Part shown: positions 34,901 through 45,144 of the stretch, piece by piece
How the letters are laid out: every line of letters begins with the position of its first letter
Numbering within the stretch: position 1 is the first letter of the stretch
DNA from: Beverwykella pulmonaria
Lineage: Eukaryota; Ascomycota; Dothideomycetes; Pleosporales; Melanommataceae
Length of the DNA stretch: 45,996 bases
Direction of reading: 5' to 3'
Assembly (NCBI GenBank): GCA_001599595.1
Contig: BCHH01000028.1
Location: forward strand, 7,407 to 53,402
Made by a program: the position numbers and the translations under genes
The notes under the pieces: model-generated
What the model was told of the DNA's origin: nothing
Seen by the model: only the letters and a program-made list of their open reading frames with translations
Databases searched by the model: none

Positions 34901-36976
34901 ACGGGAGTACAGATGAGCGGCCAGACAAAGGTCCCAAAAAGTTTATCGAAGAGGAAGAGCGTGAAACAGGCCATATCAGCTTGAAAGTCTATGCGCACTA
35001 CCTCAAAGCTTGCGGAGGCCTCTGGTTCTGGGTAATGACGTTAATTATTTTTTTCCTTTTTCAAGCTCTACTTTTTTATAGAGTGCGTACACCTATTAAA
35101 GCTGAAAAGCATTTACTGATTTCGACTAGGTATGGATTCTACGACTGTGGTCAGGTGAGGACGATGCTCGTTCCGTGATCAGTTCCACCTGGGCAAATGC
35201 TGTTGGCTCTCATCTCGCTAAAGATCGCAATCTCACTCCTTTCCGTGCAGATGAGCATCAAAGAACCGTCTACTACTCTTCATTTTACGTATTCATAAGC
35301 CTCTTAATGTGCGCAGAAGGAACCATTCGGTACATTTTCGTCTTTCGAGGATCTCTGAAGGCCAGCCGATTCCTTTTCGAAACTTTGACCTATGCCGTTC
35401 TCCGAGTGCCTCTACGGTGGCTGGATACGGTGCCCGTTGGAAGGATTCTCAATCGATTTACAGCTGATTTCAACAGCATCGACACAACCCAAGCATATGG
35501 AATATCATCTGGATTCTCTTGTTTCCTATCCATGAGTGGCATCGGTATCGCTGGGTAGGTTGCTCGAACTGTTTTAGAATGACATGTTCACTGATGCCAC
35601 GCAGCGCTCTCGTCTCTCCGTATCTATTGCTGATTACATTCATTTTGCTCGGCATATCCTCGTACTACGCAAGCTTTTATCTTGATGGCGCAAGGGACAC
35701 TAAGCGTTTCGAATCCGTCGCGAAATCGCCAGTGTTTGAGCACTTTTCCGCTGCTCTTCAAGGCGTAACTTCTCTTCGCGCGTACGAACAGGTGCAAAGC
35801 TACACAAAATCCATGTTTGCTAAGATCGATGGTCATGGTCGCTGCCTGTGGCATCTTAACATTTACAAGCGGTGGCTCAGCTGGCGCCTGTCCGTCATCG
35901 GTGCTGGGTTTTCGACAACCGTAGCCCTTTTCATGGTTGCGTATAAGGGTATTGACGCTGCACTCGCTGGATTTACCCTCTCGTTCGCCTTAACCTACGG
36001 CGATGCTGTCTTCTTCTTGTTTCGCCAATACGTTGAAGTCGAGCTGGCAATGAACAGCACGGAAAGAATTATTGAGTATTCGGAATTTGAAATTGAAACG
36101 CAAGGCGGCGCAGAAGTGCCCGCATTCTGGCCGAGCACGGGCGAGATGGAAGTCGAAGACCTGGTGGTTGGCTACGCTCCTGACCTACCTCCTGTGCTTA
36201 AAGGCCTCAATTTCAAAGTGAAGCCAAAAGAGAGAATCGGAGTCGTTGGGAGGACCGGAGCAGGCAAATCCAGCTTGACGCTTGCGCTATTCAGATTCCT
36301 TGAAGCACGCCATGGTGGAATTTACATCGATGGCATCGACGTCGGCACCATCAAGCTACACGATCTCAGGAGTCGTCTAGCAATCATCCCGCAGGACCCG
36401 GTTCTCTTCTCGGGAACTGTTCGATCGAATTTGGATCCGTTCGACGAGCGCGGAGATGACGAACTGTTTGAGGCTCTCCGACGAATCCACCTCATCGAAG
36501 AGGAAGATCGAGCTGGAGAAAATGCCCTTCCGTCATCCCGCAACCCCGCAAAACCCCCAAACGTCAACATTTTCAGCGATTTATCATCTCAAATCGCAGA
36601 GGCTGGGTTAAATCTATCCCAAGGCCAGCGTCAGCTCCTCTGCCTTGCTCGTGCAATCGTTTCACGTCCGAAGATCATGGTTTTGGACGAAGCCACAAGT
36701 GCTGTGGACAAAATCACCGATTCGCTCATCCAACGTAGCATTCGTAAGGAATTTGACGATGCCACTCTGCTAGTAATTGCTCACAGATTGAGCACAGTCG
36801 CAGACTTTGATAGGATTTTGGTATTGGATGACGGCAAAGTGATAGAGTATGACACTCCGAAGAACTTGTGGAACCTTGGGCCTGAAAATGGCAAGTTTCG
36901 AGCGATGGCGGAAAGTTCGGGGGAAAGGGATGTTCTAAGGGAAATTATTTTGGGCTCTGAACTGCAACAGTTGTAG
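31987..36976 (+). CDS. ABC transporter, ABCC/MRP-type full transporter
   Basis: About 1597 aa from five exons: 31987-32394, 32444-33117, 33168-35082, 35130-35554, 35605-36976. It is an ATP-driven membrane exporter, plausibly for the NRPS product. The layout is an N-terminal extra membrane domain, membrane domain 1, NBD1, linker, membrane domain 2, NBD2. NBD1 has Walker A GRTGSGKS (~675), signature LSGGQ, and Walker B ILLMDD with Asp in place of the catalytic Glu, usual for ABCC NBD1. NBD2 has GRTGAGKS (~1356), LSQGQ, IMVLDEATSAVD and the switch His in VIAHRLSTV. The second intron (33118-33167) is in phase only if a GC donor (GCAAGT) is used. The other introns are GT-AG, 47-50 bp. An alternative start is the ATG at 32077. 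No lesion was seen. Confidence 0.93.
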
Positions 36977-38062
36977 ACAGCGGAACGGTTTTGGCGTCAT
37001 GAAAAGCTGGCTCAAGTGGACACAGTTCGACTCGACGATCGGGAGGCGGACGGGGCGGCTAGAGAAGCCAGCGGAGGCAGAACAGGCTCGGGCTTGGTGG
37101 CGTTTGCGCATGGCGAAGGCGCGCAAGACGTGAGCAAAGGTACGCGGGCGAGGACACGTAAGCGAAGGTACGTAAATGAGCATGGGAAGCCTAGTTGTTC
37201 AGTCGTTTGTCGGGCGGCTTCGATGAACAGAGTAAATTCATGGGCTCGGATTCATGTCTGGTGGAAGTGGGAGCCGTGAGAGCCATGAGAGGTGGAAGTG
37301 GTGAGAAAAGGGAGCCCGGAATACTTTTTAATCGGTGCGAGTTGAAAGTTTCTTTATGGAAAGTTTCTTTATGTTTTCACTTTTTCTCCGTCTAATCTTT
37401 GTCTCTCTGCATAGCTATCCAGCAACGATCAAAGAATCCATTAAATTCATTAGCTACTCCGTCATATTGCGCTCTCCCGCCCTCAAATCTCATTCATTTT
37501 AAATTGATAGATCTTCAAAACTCGAAAGACGTTGGAAGCCGTCAGTTCTCGTCCTCTCGCAGGTTCAACGTTCTGGTCTGGAGTGCCGCTGCCACGAGAT
37601 TGTTCCAAGAGATCTTGAGGGAGTTTGACGTTGAGCCTACACACTTGAACGATGGCGACCAGATCACTAGCAACCTAACTCAACTGGTCAACGTGATCAA
37701 GATGCTGCGCAGTCTTTTAGGCAAAGTGTCTCTTAGCTGCGCGCTCCGAAGCCGAATTTTTGTCATCAGCTCAAGCACTGCAACCGAATTTGACGAGCCT
37801 TGAGTAGCCCGATGTTCGGTCGATCCTTGGCCCCCAGAGACTGTCGTTCATTTCTTCAACTTGATTTCAGGGTTTAGGAGCGATAACGAGGCACATATTT
37901 ACCAACGCCGGCGTTGGAGCCAGAAGCTGATGCAAGTGTTTGTACAAAGAAGAGATACCTCTGCAAATACTGTTCTTAAGATAATCTAGAAGGGTGGCAT
38001 GCCTCAACAGCAGGGCTTTGTGGCCATCTAAAAAAAAATACATGATCTATCTCTTCACGTAA
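36977..38062. other. region downstream of the ABC transporter with one doubtful ORF
   Basis: 36977-37398 has no gene. 37399-37803 is an open 134-codon plus-strand frame. Its part RFNVLVWSAAATRLFQEIL faintly recalls a polyketide-synthase linker, but the match is weak and no start or domain is convincing. 37804-38062 has nothing recognisable. Confidence 0.3.
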
Positions 38063-39171
38063 CATCATCAAGGAAGTAGGTGTTTATCTTGTTTGTAACG
38101 CTTGATTTGGGGGCGTAAGCTCAGGGGCAGCTCCCGAAGTCGAGTCTCGTGTGAGAGCTCTCGTGGCCCAGTCACGTGCGAGCGATGAGATACCCTCCGA
38201 GGGTTGGAGAGTACGTAGTACTGCGGTGGAGTAAAGGGTGCGCGATAGAAATATATCACACAGGGGTAGGAGGGCGACTCGCAGCCATGCGATGTCCGAA
38301 GCAGCAATGCACTGAAGGACAAATCATCACTGTGGAGGCTGTTTGCAACTTCGTTCTATCTAGCTACCAAACCAAATGAAAGATAAAAGTGCAATGAAAG
38401 ATGTATGAAATGTTCGTGGTCTCGTTGGGTTGAGGTTCGTGTGTGAGGGTGGTCCGTCTCGTTCGTGTTGGCTGTCATCCCATGTCCCCATATATATACC
38501 GCGTTGAGTGATGACGAAGCAAGCAACTGACAGAGAAACCAAGACCTGTTCCTTGCACCATGCATCCAAGCCTTCCATCCATGCCAGTGGTATATTCGCG
38601 CAAAGTAGCACTTTGCTACGGCGCAGTACGTAGTACTCTGAGTGGGAGCTGGCCACCCAGCCTCGGACTATATACAGAAACCAAAGAATCAAATAAATGT
38701 TGGTTCTATATCACGTGGTTGATGCCAAGTCCCGACACGGGCCTTGGTGTCTCAGGGCAGAACTTCCTCGTCCTTCTCCTCCACCTTGTCCATCTCTCCT
38801 CAGCCATCATCAACAGCCTCATTGTACGCTCAATAGGCTAATATGGCTCGATTTCTATCCCCACCCACCATCCCAACAAAGTTCGACACGAACTCAAACT
38901 ACTTGCGTTGTTTTTTGCATTTATTTGATCCTTTGCTTTTCTGTATATAGTCTGAGGCCGGGTAGCCAGCTCCCACTCAGAGTACTACGTACTACGTACT
39001 CTCCAATATCTGTAGGCCCCTGAGTACCCTCGGAGGGTATCTCATCGCTCGCACGTGACTGGGCCATGAGAGTTCTCACACGAGACTCGACTACGGGAGC
39101 TGCCCCTGAGCTTACGCCCCCAAATCAAGCGTTGAAAACAAGATAAACACCTCCTTCCCTGATGATGATGC
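38063..39171. repeat. long inverted repeat A (arms ~160-180 bp)
   Basis: About 38063-38221 and 38986-39171 are reverse complements at high identity, with shared words such as gggggcgtaagctcagggg and gcgagcgatgagatacc. The right arm has an extra ~19 bp (about 39008-39026). The arms enclose about 760 bp that holds further inverted and direct repeats. No transposase is present. It may be a foldback element or a product of repeat rearrangement. Confidence 0.85.
38622..38988. repeat. inner inverted repeat C (arms ~47-55 bp)
   Basis: Positions 38631-38677 and 38941-38987 are near-perfect reverse complements, starting agtactctgagtgggagctg on one side and ending in its complement on the other. It is nested inside inverted repeat A. 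Confidence 0.85.
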
Positions 39172-39386
39172 GTGAGAGATAGATACAAAAAACAACGCAA
39201 GTAGTTTGAGTTCGTGTGGAGCTTGTTGGGATGGTGGGTGGGGATACAAATCGAGCCATATTAGCCTATTGAGCGTACAATGAGGCTGTTGATGATAGCA
39301 GAGGGCGAGAAAGTTCTGCTCTGAGGCACCAAGGCCCGTGTCGGGACTTGACATCAACCACGTGATATATAGAACCAATTTAAACC
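38698..39386. repeat. inverted repeat D (arms ~200 bp), overlapping repeat A
   Basis: About 38698-38918 and 39186-39386 are reverse complements with small indels, for example a ~30-bp segment missing from the right arm. Together with A and C this gives the order A, C, D, C', A', D'. That order is not a simple palindrome and needs more than one duplication or inversion. Confidence 0.85.
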
Positions 39387-39585
39387 ATATTATATAGAGT
39401 TGGGAAGAGAATAAGTCACGTATTGCAGTGGAGGAAAGGGGGTGTGATAAAAATGTAAGCCGAGGACACCATAATGTCACGTGGATATACCACTGACTAA
39501 TCAGTCCGTCATATATATATCAGCTGTACATACATCACATACAATACACATCTTGACACCTTTTCCTCCACGCTCCAGCTTACAA

Positions 39586-39642
39586 AAGAAATATCACATG
39601 GGGGTAGGAGGGCGACTCACAGCCATGCGATGTCCGAAGCCT
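39586..39642 (+). repeat. direct copy of the segment at 38248-38303
   Basis: About 55 bp with taggagggcgactc and cagccatgcgatgtccgaagc occur in the same orientation at 38248-38303 and 39586-39642. This shows that the repeat family also spread by direct duplication. Confidence 0.8.
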
Positions 39643-41080
39643 CGCCATCCTTAACCGCCCCATCGAGCTGTTGGACGACTCACTCTGCACACTCTTCTTC
39701 GGCACCCCCAATCTAACCTGCTTCCAATTCGCCTCCCTCCACCTTCTAATCTGCATCACGTTCAAGGTCCTCTTCTTACTATCCACGCCCGATCCCGAAT
39801 TGACTCCAGCGTTTGATCGCTTTATTAGAATGATTTTTCATCTTCTACTATGTTAACTTACTATTGCCCATTATTTTGGGGGTTTAGGAGCAGATCTACT
39901 TAGCTTGTCTACAACATCTTTAGGTTAAGCATACAAATCTAAGGATAAGGGTGTCAAGGAAGGAAGCGGAGAAAATGTTGCTTGAAGACGCATTGACGTT
40001 AAAATTTTAAGGGAAGGTAGCTGCTTATTAGTAGGCTAGTAATCACTAGTATTGGAAATTCTTTCTCCGCAAGACTAATTACCCAATTATAGACTTTAAT
40101 TTGCTACGCTTAGAGGGAATAGAACGTTTAACACTACTCTAAATAATGCCTTTGAAACACACTTCTATAGTCTAGACTCTAATAAATTTTGTAACTTGTA
40201 ATGTGCCACACATAACTGTAAAAACTATTCTTCTGTACGCTAAACACCTGCTCTAAATGCTCTAAAAATTTACAGTCTTGTTGCAATTTTATTGGAAGAT
40301 GGCTGTCACGGCGACGAGGCATTCAGGTATGAACACTAGATTGCTACGTGCTATTGGCATGATTGTTCAGGACGTCAGATGCAGAGGAAGGGAAGCTTCT
40401 CTGCCAGGCTATATACATGAAGTTGCTGGGCTCGTGTGCAGCCAAGGTGTCGCGTAACGTGTCAGGGGAGTGTGGTTACCGTAACACCAAGCCAGTGGCG
40501 CACCGACTGTGGCTCGCAACGACCGTGGCGCGCCGCACCCTTTACTTGCCATTCGGTCAAGGCCATTCCCGCGCCCTCGCAGCTTGCAGACTTATCGCGA
40601 CTCCTGAGCAGCACTGCTTTGAGTCCCCACATGAAGACGCATGTCACGATGCTTGTTTCTACACCGAACCTCGTACTCTTACTCTTCCAGCAGATTGCCA
40701 GAGCACCGCATTCTTTAGCGCAGAAGAGGTGTTGAGAAAGTGAGGCGACTGCATGGCCAGTTCAGCGTGCAGCGCGCTGCCCTACTCCTCTATGCACTGC
40801 AATCTTTAGCAGAGCAGAGGTGCTGGGCAAGGTTGTCTCACTCGCTCGGCGGCTCTTTTGCGCAAAAGATTGCAGTGAAGTTGGGAGAGACGAGATGCCC
40901 TGTGACCCTGTCCTGTCTGTGCAGGTGGGGGGATCACCTGCATCATCCAATTAACGAATTATCTATCCAGAGTTAACTAATGCTTTCGCCTACTAGTTAC
41001 TAATGGCGTGACTACAGGAGGATGATCGAGCCACCCTTGGGATAGCGACCAGTCACCAGCTACCCTTCGTGCAGTTTAAG
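39643..41080. other. repeat-like interval without a supported gene
   Basis: 39671-39856 is a 61-codon ORF with no domain. 39860-40300 is AT-rich. 40363-40743 is an open 126-codon plus-strand frame, but it has no motif and its Cys/Ala-rich composition is unlike the real genes nearby, so I do not call it a gene. About 40700-40740 and 40790-40850 are weakly similar to each other. Confidence 0.35.
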
Positions 41081-41253
41081 TACGGTGGTCTCAAGGGTAA
41101 GTATTGTGAACACGAGTGGCGTAATCATACGATCACGTCATCAATACCCACCAATAAGAGCGCATAGCGAGGCTAGACAGCTACTATGATTGGTGGTAAG
41201 GAGAGAATTTGGTGGCATCCGTGTTCACAATACTTACCCTTGAGACCACCGTA
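41081..41253. mobile_element. TA-flanked MITE with 34-bp perfect inverted repeat
   Basis: 41081-41114 and 41220-41253 are exact reverse complements (starting tacggtggtctcaagggtaa). The outer TA on each side fits a Tc1/mariner/pogo-type target duplication, giving a 169-bp element at 41083-41251. No ORF. It sits about 195 bp upstream of the HET gene start, in its presumed promoter. Confidence 0.9.
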
Positions 41254-41447
41254 TGGTTTTCGACACCTGGTGGTAAGAGCACGAGGCCACCCGCCCACCT
41301 TTGTGCATTTCATTGCACCTCCTCACCATACAAATTCTGCTGCCGTTGAATACTTATCATTAGCGACTTTCATGTCTTATTCCGTGCTGCAGAAACAACG
41401 TCACAACCTCACCAGAACCCATATTGTGGGTTACTCCAAATCCAGTC

Positions 41448-43523
41448 ATGTCATCCCTTCAATATGGAGCTCTCTGTCAAGCGAGGAATGAGATCCGTTT
41501 GCTGATTATCGAAGCGCCAGGAAAATATGACGGTCCGTCTTTCTCCCTGGAGGTAGTTTCTCTCCGGTCCAATCCCAAATACACTGCTCTCTCGTACACT
41601 TGGGGAAATCCTAATGAAACTACACCGCTTCTTATCCATGGTCAAGAATTTCAGGCAACTCACAATTTGTGTGAGGCTCTCCACCATCTCACTCGGAGCG
41701 GAAAGCTTAAAAAGCTCTGGGTAGATGCAATATGTATCAATCAACAGGACAATCAGGAGAAGTCATGGCAGGTGGCGCAAATGATCCGTATCTACCAACA
41801 GGCTGCTGAAACCATTCTCTGGCTCGGTCCCGCAGCGTCCGGGAGTGATCTCCTCATGGACAAAATACAAGCCCTGGGACAGGATGCACTGCGGCACGAC
41901 GTAAAAGCTTGGGGAAACGATCATTCGAAGATCAGACAGGCTTTTGTACAGACAATGAACTTTGGCTACCTTAGCCCCTTACCTGGTGCAGAGAAAGAGG
42001 GGTCGATGGAAAGATTTCTGTCTAAATCGTTCAGGAAAGGATGGAGTGTTATGGAGGAGACTTTGCCTCCCGCTCCCTTGAAAGGCCTACTGTCCCGGGC
42101 CTGGTGGAGGCGTGTTTGGATATTGCAGGAGGTCACGGTGTCGAAAAAGCCATTGTTTACCTGTGGAAAAAAATCCATCTCTTTTGAGGTAATGAATGCA
42201 GCAATTTCGATCCTTGAATTCTGGGAGGAAGCATGGAAACACTACTGGTCTATAGACCGTATCTTAGAGCGTATTGTTGACGATCCCAACGGCCATGTGA
42301 CTGAATATTCGGGAGAAACTGGCCGCAGTCCCTACGAAGGTCTCGACTCTCATTATCGAATCTTCGTCAAATACCGCGATTTGTATCAGACCGAAGGACC
42401 TCTTCCATTACACGCACTCATATCCTTGGCTTCGGGAATTGGATTGAAAGTAGGGCTGCTTTCTACTGATCCTCGGGATATGGTCTACGCCCTTCTTGGG
42501 ATTTGCTCTGATGCACAAGAGCTCCGCCTCGTTCCAGACTATTCTAAATCGCGTCGAGAAGTGTATGTTCAGACTGCACTGGCTTTCAGGGAACGCAATC
42601 TGAATATGCTACCCTGGTGCTTGGACACATTACGATGCGGCGAGGGAGCTCTTCCCAGCTGGGTTCCGGATTGGACAATCGGTCCACGGTTCTCAACATA
42701 CAAGTTCATTTCAGAAGGTCCTAATTGCCAGTTCTCAGCTTCGCTGGACAAGGCAGGGAAGTGGAGTTACAATACCGCACAGCCAGACGTTGTCATACGG
42801 TCCGTGTATGTGGTAGACTCAGTTGCCCATACTCTTCCAGACCCTTTCGAGAGAAATTCAAGCCTTGATCAAAAGCTTGATGAGTATTCAGATCCAGCAG
42901 ATCCCCGACTTCGATCGGCTTTCTTGAAAGCGGAACAGTTTGTCCATAAGCATAATGTGCTTCTTCCTGGTAGCTATGACCGAAGAGACATGGTCTGGCG
43001 AATATTGACGGCTGATCGGATAATCGACTCCACCCACCTTCGAGAAATAGCGTTTCAGATCAACCCTGAATCGTGTCCGGAAATACGTCTTATGTATTCT
43101 GCAATTATTGAAGGCAAGGTTCAAGAATATCTGAAAGCACGACTAGACAATTCCGTCCGCCAACAGATACTTGATATGATTGAAGGTCGAGCAAACAGAG
43201 CACCCGATGGGGCATTTATCCTGGGCCCGACGCAAACAGTTGGACCTGTTTCGGCAGCGCTTGCCAGATTCTGCAAGACAGCTGGAGCTATGCTCTATAA
43301 AAGAGGTCTCGCAAGATCAACTCTGGGTTTCGTTTGCTTGGTACCTGAAGGAACACAACCTGGAGATCGTATCGTCATTATACACGGGGTGGAATCTCCC
43401 TTCATCGTGCGGCCAGTGGGTGAGATGTATAATCGAATAGTAGGTGAGGCTTATGTGCTGGGCATGATGTATGGTGAATATGTCAGGGCAGGAGCGACCG
43501 AGTATAACCTGGCATTCATTTGA
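41448..43523 (+). CDS. HET-domain heterokaryon incompatibility protein
   Basis: 691 aa in one exon. The ATG at 41448 was chosen because MSSLQYGAL... is the usual HET start; no earlier ATG in frame is better. The HET domain (~35-190) has YTALSYTWG, LWVDAICINQQD and MIRIYQQAAETILWLG. Downstream come WWRRVWILQEVTV, DPRDMVYALLGIC and LPSWVPDWTIG, all standard for HET proteins, and a ~300-aa variable C-terminal part. HET proteins trigger cell death when genetically different hyphae fuse, although most family members are untested. No lesion is seen. A MITE lies just upstream. A dead relative lies at 10444-11400 and an NB-ARC/TPR fragment at 45145. Confidence 0.92.
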   Translation: MSSLQYGALCQARNEIRLLIIEAPGKYDGPSFSLEVVSLRSNPKYTALSYTWGNPNETTPLLIHGQEFQATHNLCEALHHLTRSGKLKKLWVDAICINQQDNQEKSWQVAQMIRIYQQAAETILWLGPAASGSDLLMDKIQALGQDALRHDVKAWGNDHSKIRQAFVQTMNFGYLSPLPGAEKEGSMERFLSKSFRKGWSVMEETLPPAPLKGLLSRAWWRRVWILQEVTVSKKPLFTCGKKSISFEVMNAAISILEFWEEAWKHYWSIDRILERIVDDPNGHVTEYSGETGRSPYEGLDSHYRIFVKYRDLYQTEGPLPLHALISLASGIGLKVGLLSTDPRDMVYALLGICSDAQELRLVPDYSKSRREVYVQTALAFRERNLNMLPWCLDTLRCGEGALPSWVPDWTIGPRFSTYKFISEGPNCQFSASLDKAGKWSYNTAQPDVVIRSVYVVDSVAHTLPDPFERNSSLDQKLDEYSDPADPRLRSAFLKAEQFVHKHNVLLPGSYDRRDMVWRILTADRIIDSTHLREIAFQINPESCPEIRLMYSAIIEGKVQEYLKARLDNSVRQQILDMIEGRANRAPDGAFILGPTQTVGPVSAALARFCKTAGAMLYKRGLARSTLGFVCLVPEGTQPGDRIVIIHGVESPFIVRPVGEMYNRIVGEAYVLGMMYGEYVRAGATEYNLAFI

Positions 43524-44127
43524 TACAGGCAATTCCGGACGGCATTCAGGGTCAATATGCCATAACCCGTACGCTCCTTGGTAGTCAATGGTTAGAGAAT
43601 TGGGACTTGCTTCGCACCCTCCCATGCGCAAGCTCGTGATTAACCCAGGCATGAACCAGAGAAAGACGACTACACGCAGCCCAAGTCATACAGGCTTTAA
43701 AAAAAAAAAAAAACAAGCGGCCAAACGCTCGTTCATGCAACGTCGCCACGCTGATTGGTATCTTTTATCTAAGCGAAGAGGCTGTGGGTCATCCGAGACG
43801 CGAACTTGCGCGTTTGCGCAATAATAATAAGCCACACAGGCGGGCAGGCCAGAGTTGGTGGCTGGTAGGTCTGTGGCAGCGCCACATGCTTGGCTAGTTC
43901 ACTCTTGTAGCATACATAATCCATATTTATCGGTTATATGGGGGTCGATTTGTTAGCGAGATCACGCGCGTTATTAAGCGAGAACACCTAACCTCCGTGA
44001 TAACCTCTGGTATACTGCAAGTCTTGGCACCCCCGGAGGGCCGCTTTTTTTCTACTTTTACACTATTTGTAAAGCAAAATAGGGGCAAAAATGCAGGCAA
44101 TATGGAAGCGCATAGCTATAGCATTAA
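43524..44127. other. spacer between the HET gene and the Crypton relic
   Basis: No gene was seen. There is an A-rich run at about 43699-43713. The right part (about 43930-44127) may be the terminal non-coding part of the Crypton element, but its end cannot be defined by eye. Confidence 0.35.
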
Positions 44128-45144
44128 CTACAAAGTACACTTTTTCTGTCTATTAAGCAGCTTGTACAGCTGATAGAGCGACAATTTAGCCCGCTGCCGA
44201 ACAAGCTCTACTTCTTCCACTGCTGCGCCTGTACTAATGCCCTGTGCCTGCCGTCTCCAAACCTCGTCAATAATAACCTTCCGCCGTCCATATAGCACCT
44301 GCTCGCTATGCCTCTGACGCCAGCGCGGCCCGTACAGATCCTCTAGTCCTTGCACAGACGGGCCGCCTGCTAGGCCTACCGTCCACTCCCTCCACAGCTG
44401 CGGGACGGTTGCCACTGCGCGGGAGAGGACGTACAGCGGCGGCGGCGGTGGCGGCGGCGGTGGCGGCGGTAATAGCGGTGATGGCGGCTCCTGCAGTGAG
44501 GGAGTGGCCGCGGGAGAAGGGGAGGCTAATGCAGAGTGGAAGGACCTCACCGCCGTCGCAGCAGAAGCAGGCGTGGTAGAGCCAGAAGCCGCTATAATCG
44601 TACGGCGCGTAGGATGTAGAGTCAGCGATATGCGGCCCTTAAGCAAGTCACCTAGCCGTATGTCAATGCTGTTGAGCCGCTCTCTCATTTCCGCGCCCCA
44701 GTCGCTGACGTCTCGCGCAAGGCTCTAGTGCAGGATGCTAAGGCGTTTAGCAATAGCAGGCAGCGTCTTCCAAATCTGCACTTCTTTAGGCTCCTCCACG
44801 TCTAGTAGTGAGAGCTCCACGTCCTTTGCAAACGCTAGGTAGTTAGCTTAGGCAAAGATAGGGTTAGCCTAGATTAGATGCGCGGGGAACTCCTGTCTTA
44901 TAATAACTAAGTCCTAAAGGAGGATAATGCAGAGCTGCTGCAGCAAACGCAGGAAGCCCTGAGCTGTGAGGTCTTTGCGGTCCTCTGTTGCCTTATTACC
45001 CTACTGCTTCTTGTTGTCCGCGTACAAGTTAAACTACGCTAGTGTCAGGAGCAAGCTCTATACCACTCGACCTGCGCTATCTAAAAAGGTGCAGTGAACC
45101 CAATAGGGTGAGGTGCGTATAGAATAACATATATACCGTGACAA
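44128..45144 (-). pseudogene. Crypton-type tyrosine recombinase relic (GCR1-like C-terminal domain)
   Basis: The minus strand reads without a frame change from about 45144 to a stop at 44128. The part LLQDLVIIRQEFPAHLI to IAKRLSILH-type helices, and then VPQLWREWTVGL, GPSVQGLEDLYGPRWRQRHSEQVLYGRRKVII near the C-terminus, match the GCR1_C-like DNA-binding domain found at the end of fungal Crypton recombinases. About seven in-frame stops (six TAG, one TAA) interrupt the upstream half, and the catalytic core upstream is missing. The last 186 codons are open, including a poly-Pro run (about 44437-44470). Cryptons are DNA transposons moved by a tyrosine recombinase. Confidence 0.75.

Noticed and set aside
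37399..37803. 134-codon ORF as a polyketide synthase fragment
   Set aside because: Only a short segment (VLVWSAA) recalls such linkers; no ketosynthase, acyltransferase or carrier motif is near.
40363..40743. 126-codon Cys-rich ORF as a secreted effector-like gene
   Set aside because: No signal peptide, no family motif and no supporting splice or start context; likely a chance ORF in GC-rich repeat sequence.
26015..45144. TAG reassigned to Gln in this organism
   Set aside because: The ABC transporter ends naturally at TAG and none of the intact genes has internal TAG, so mutation of CAG/TGG explains the pattern better.
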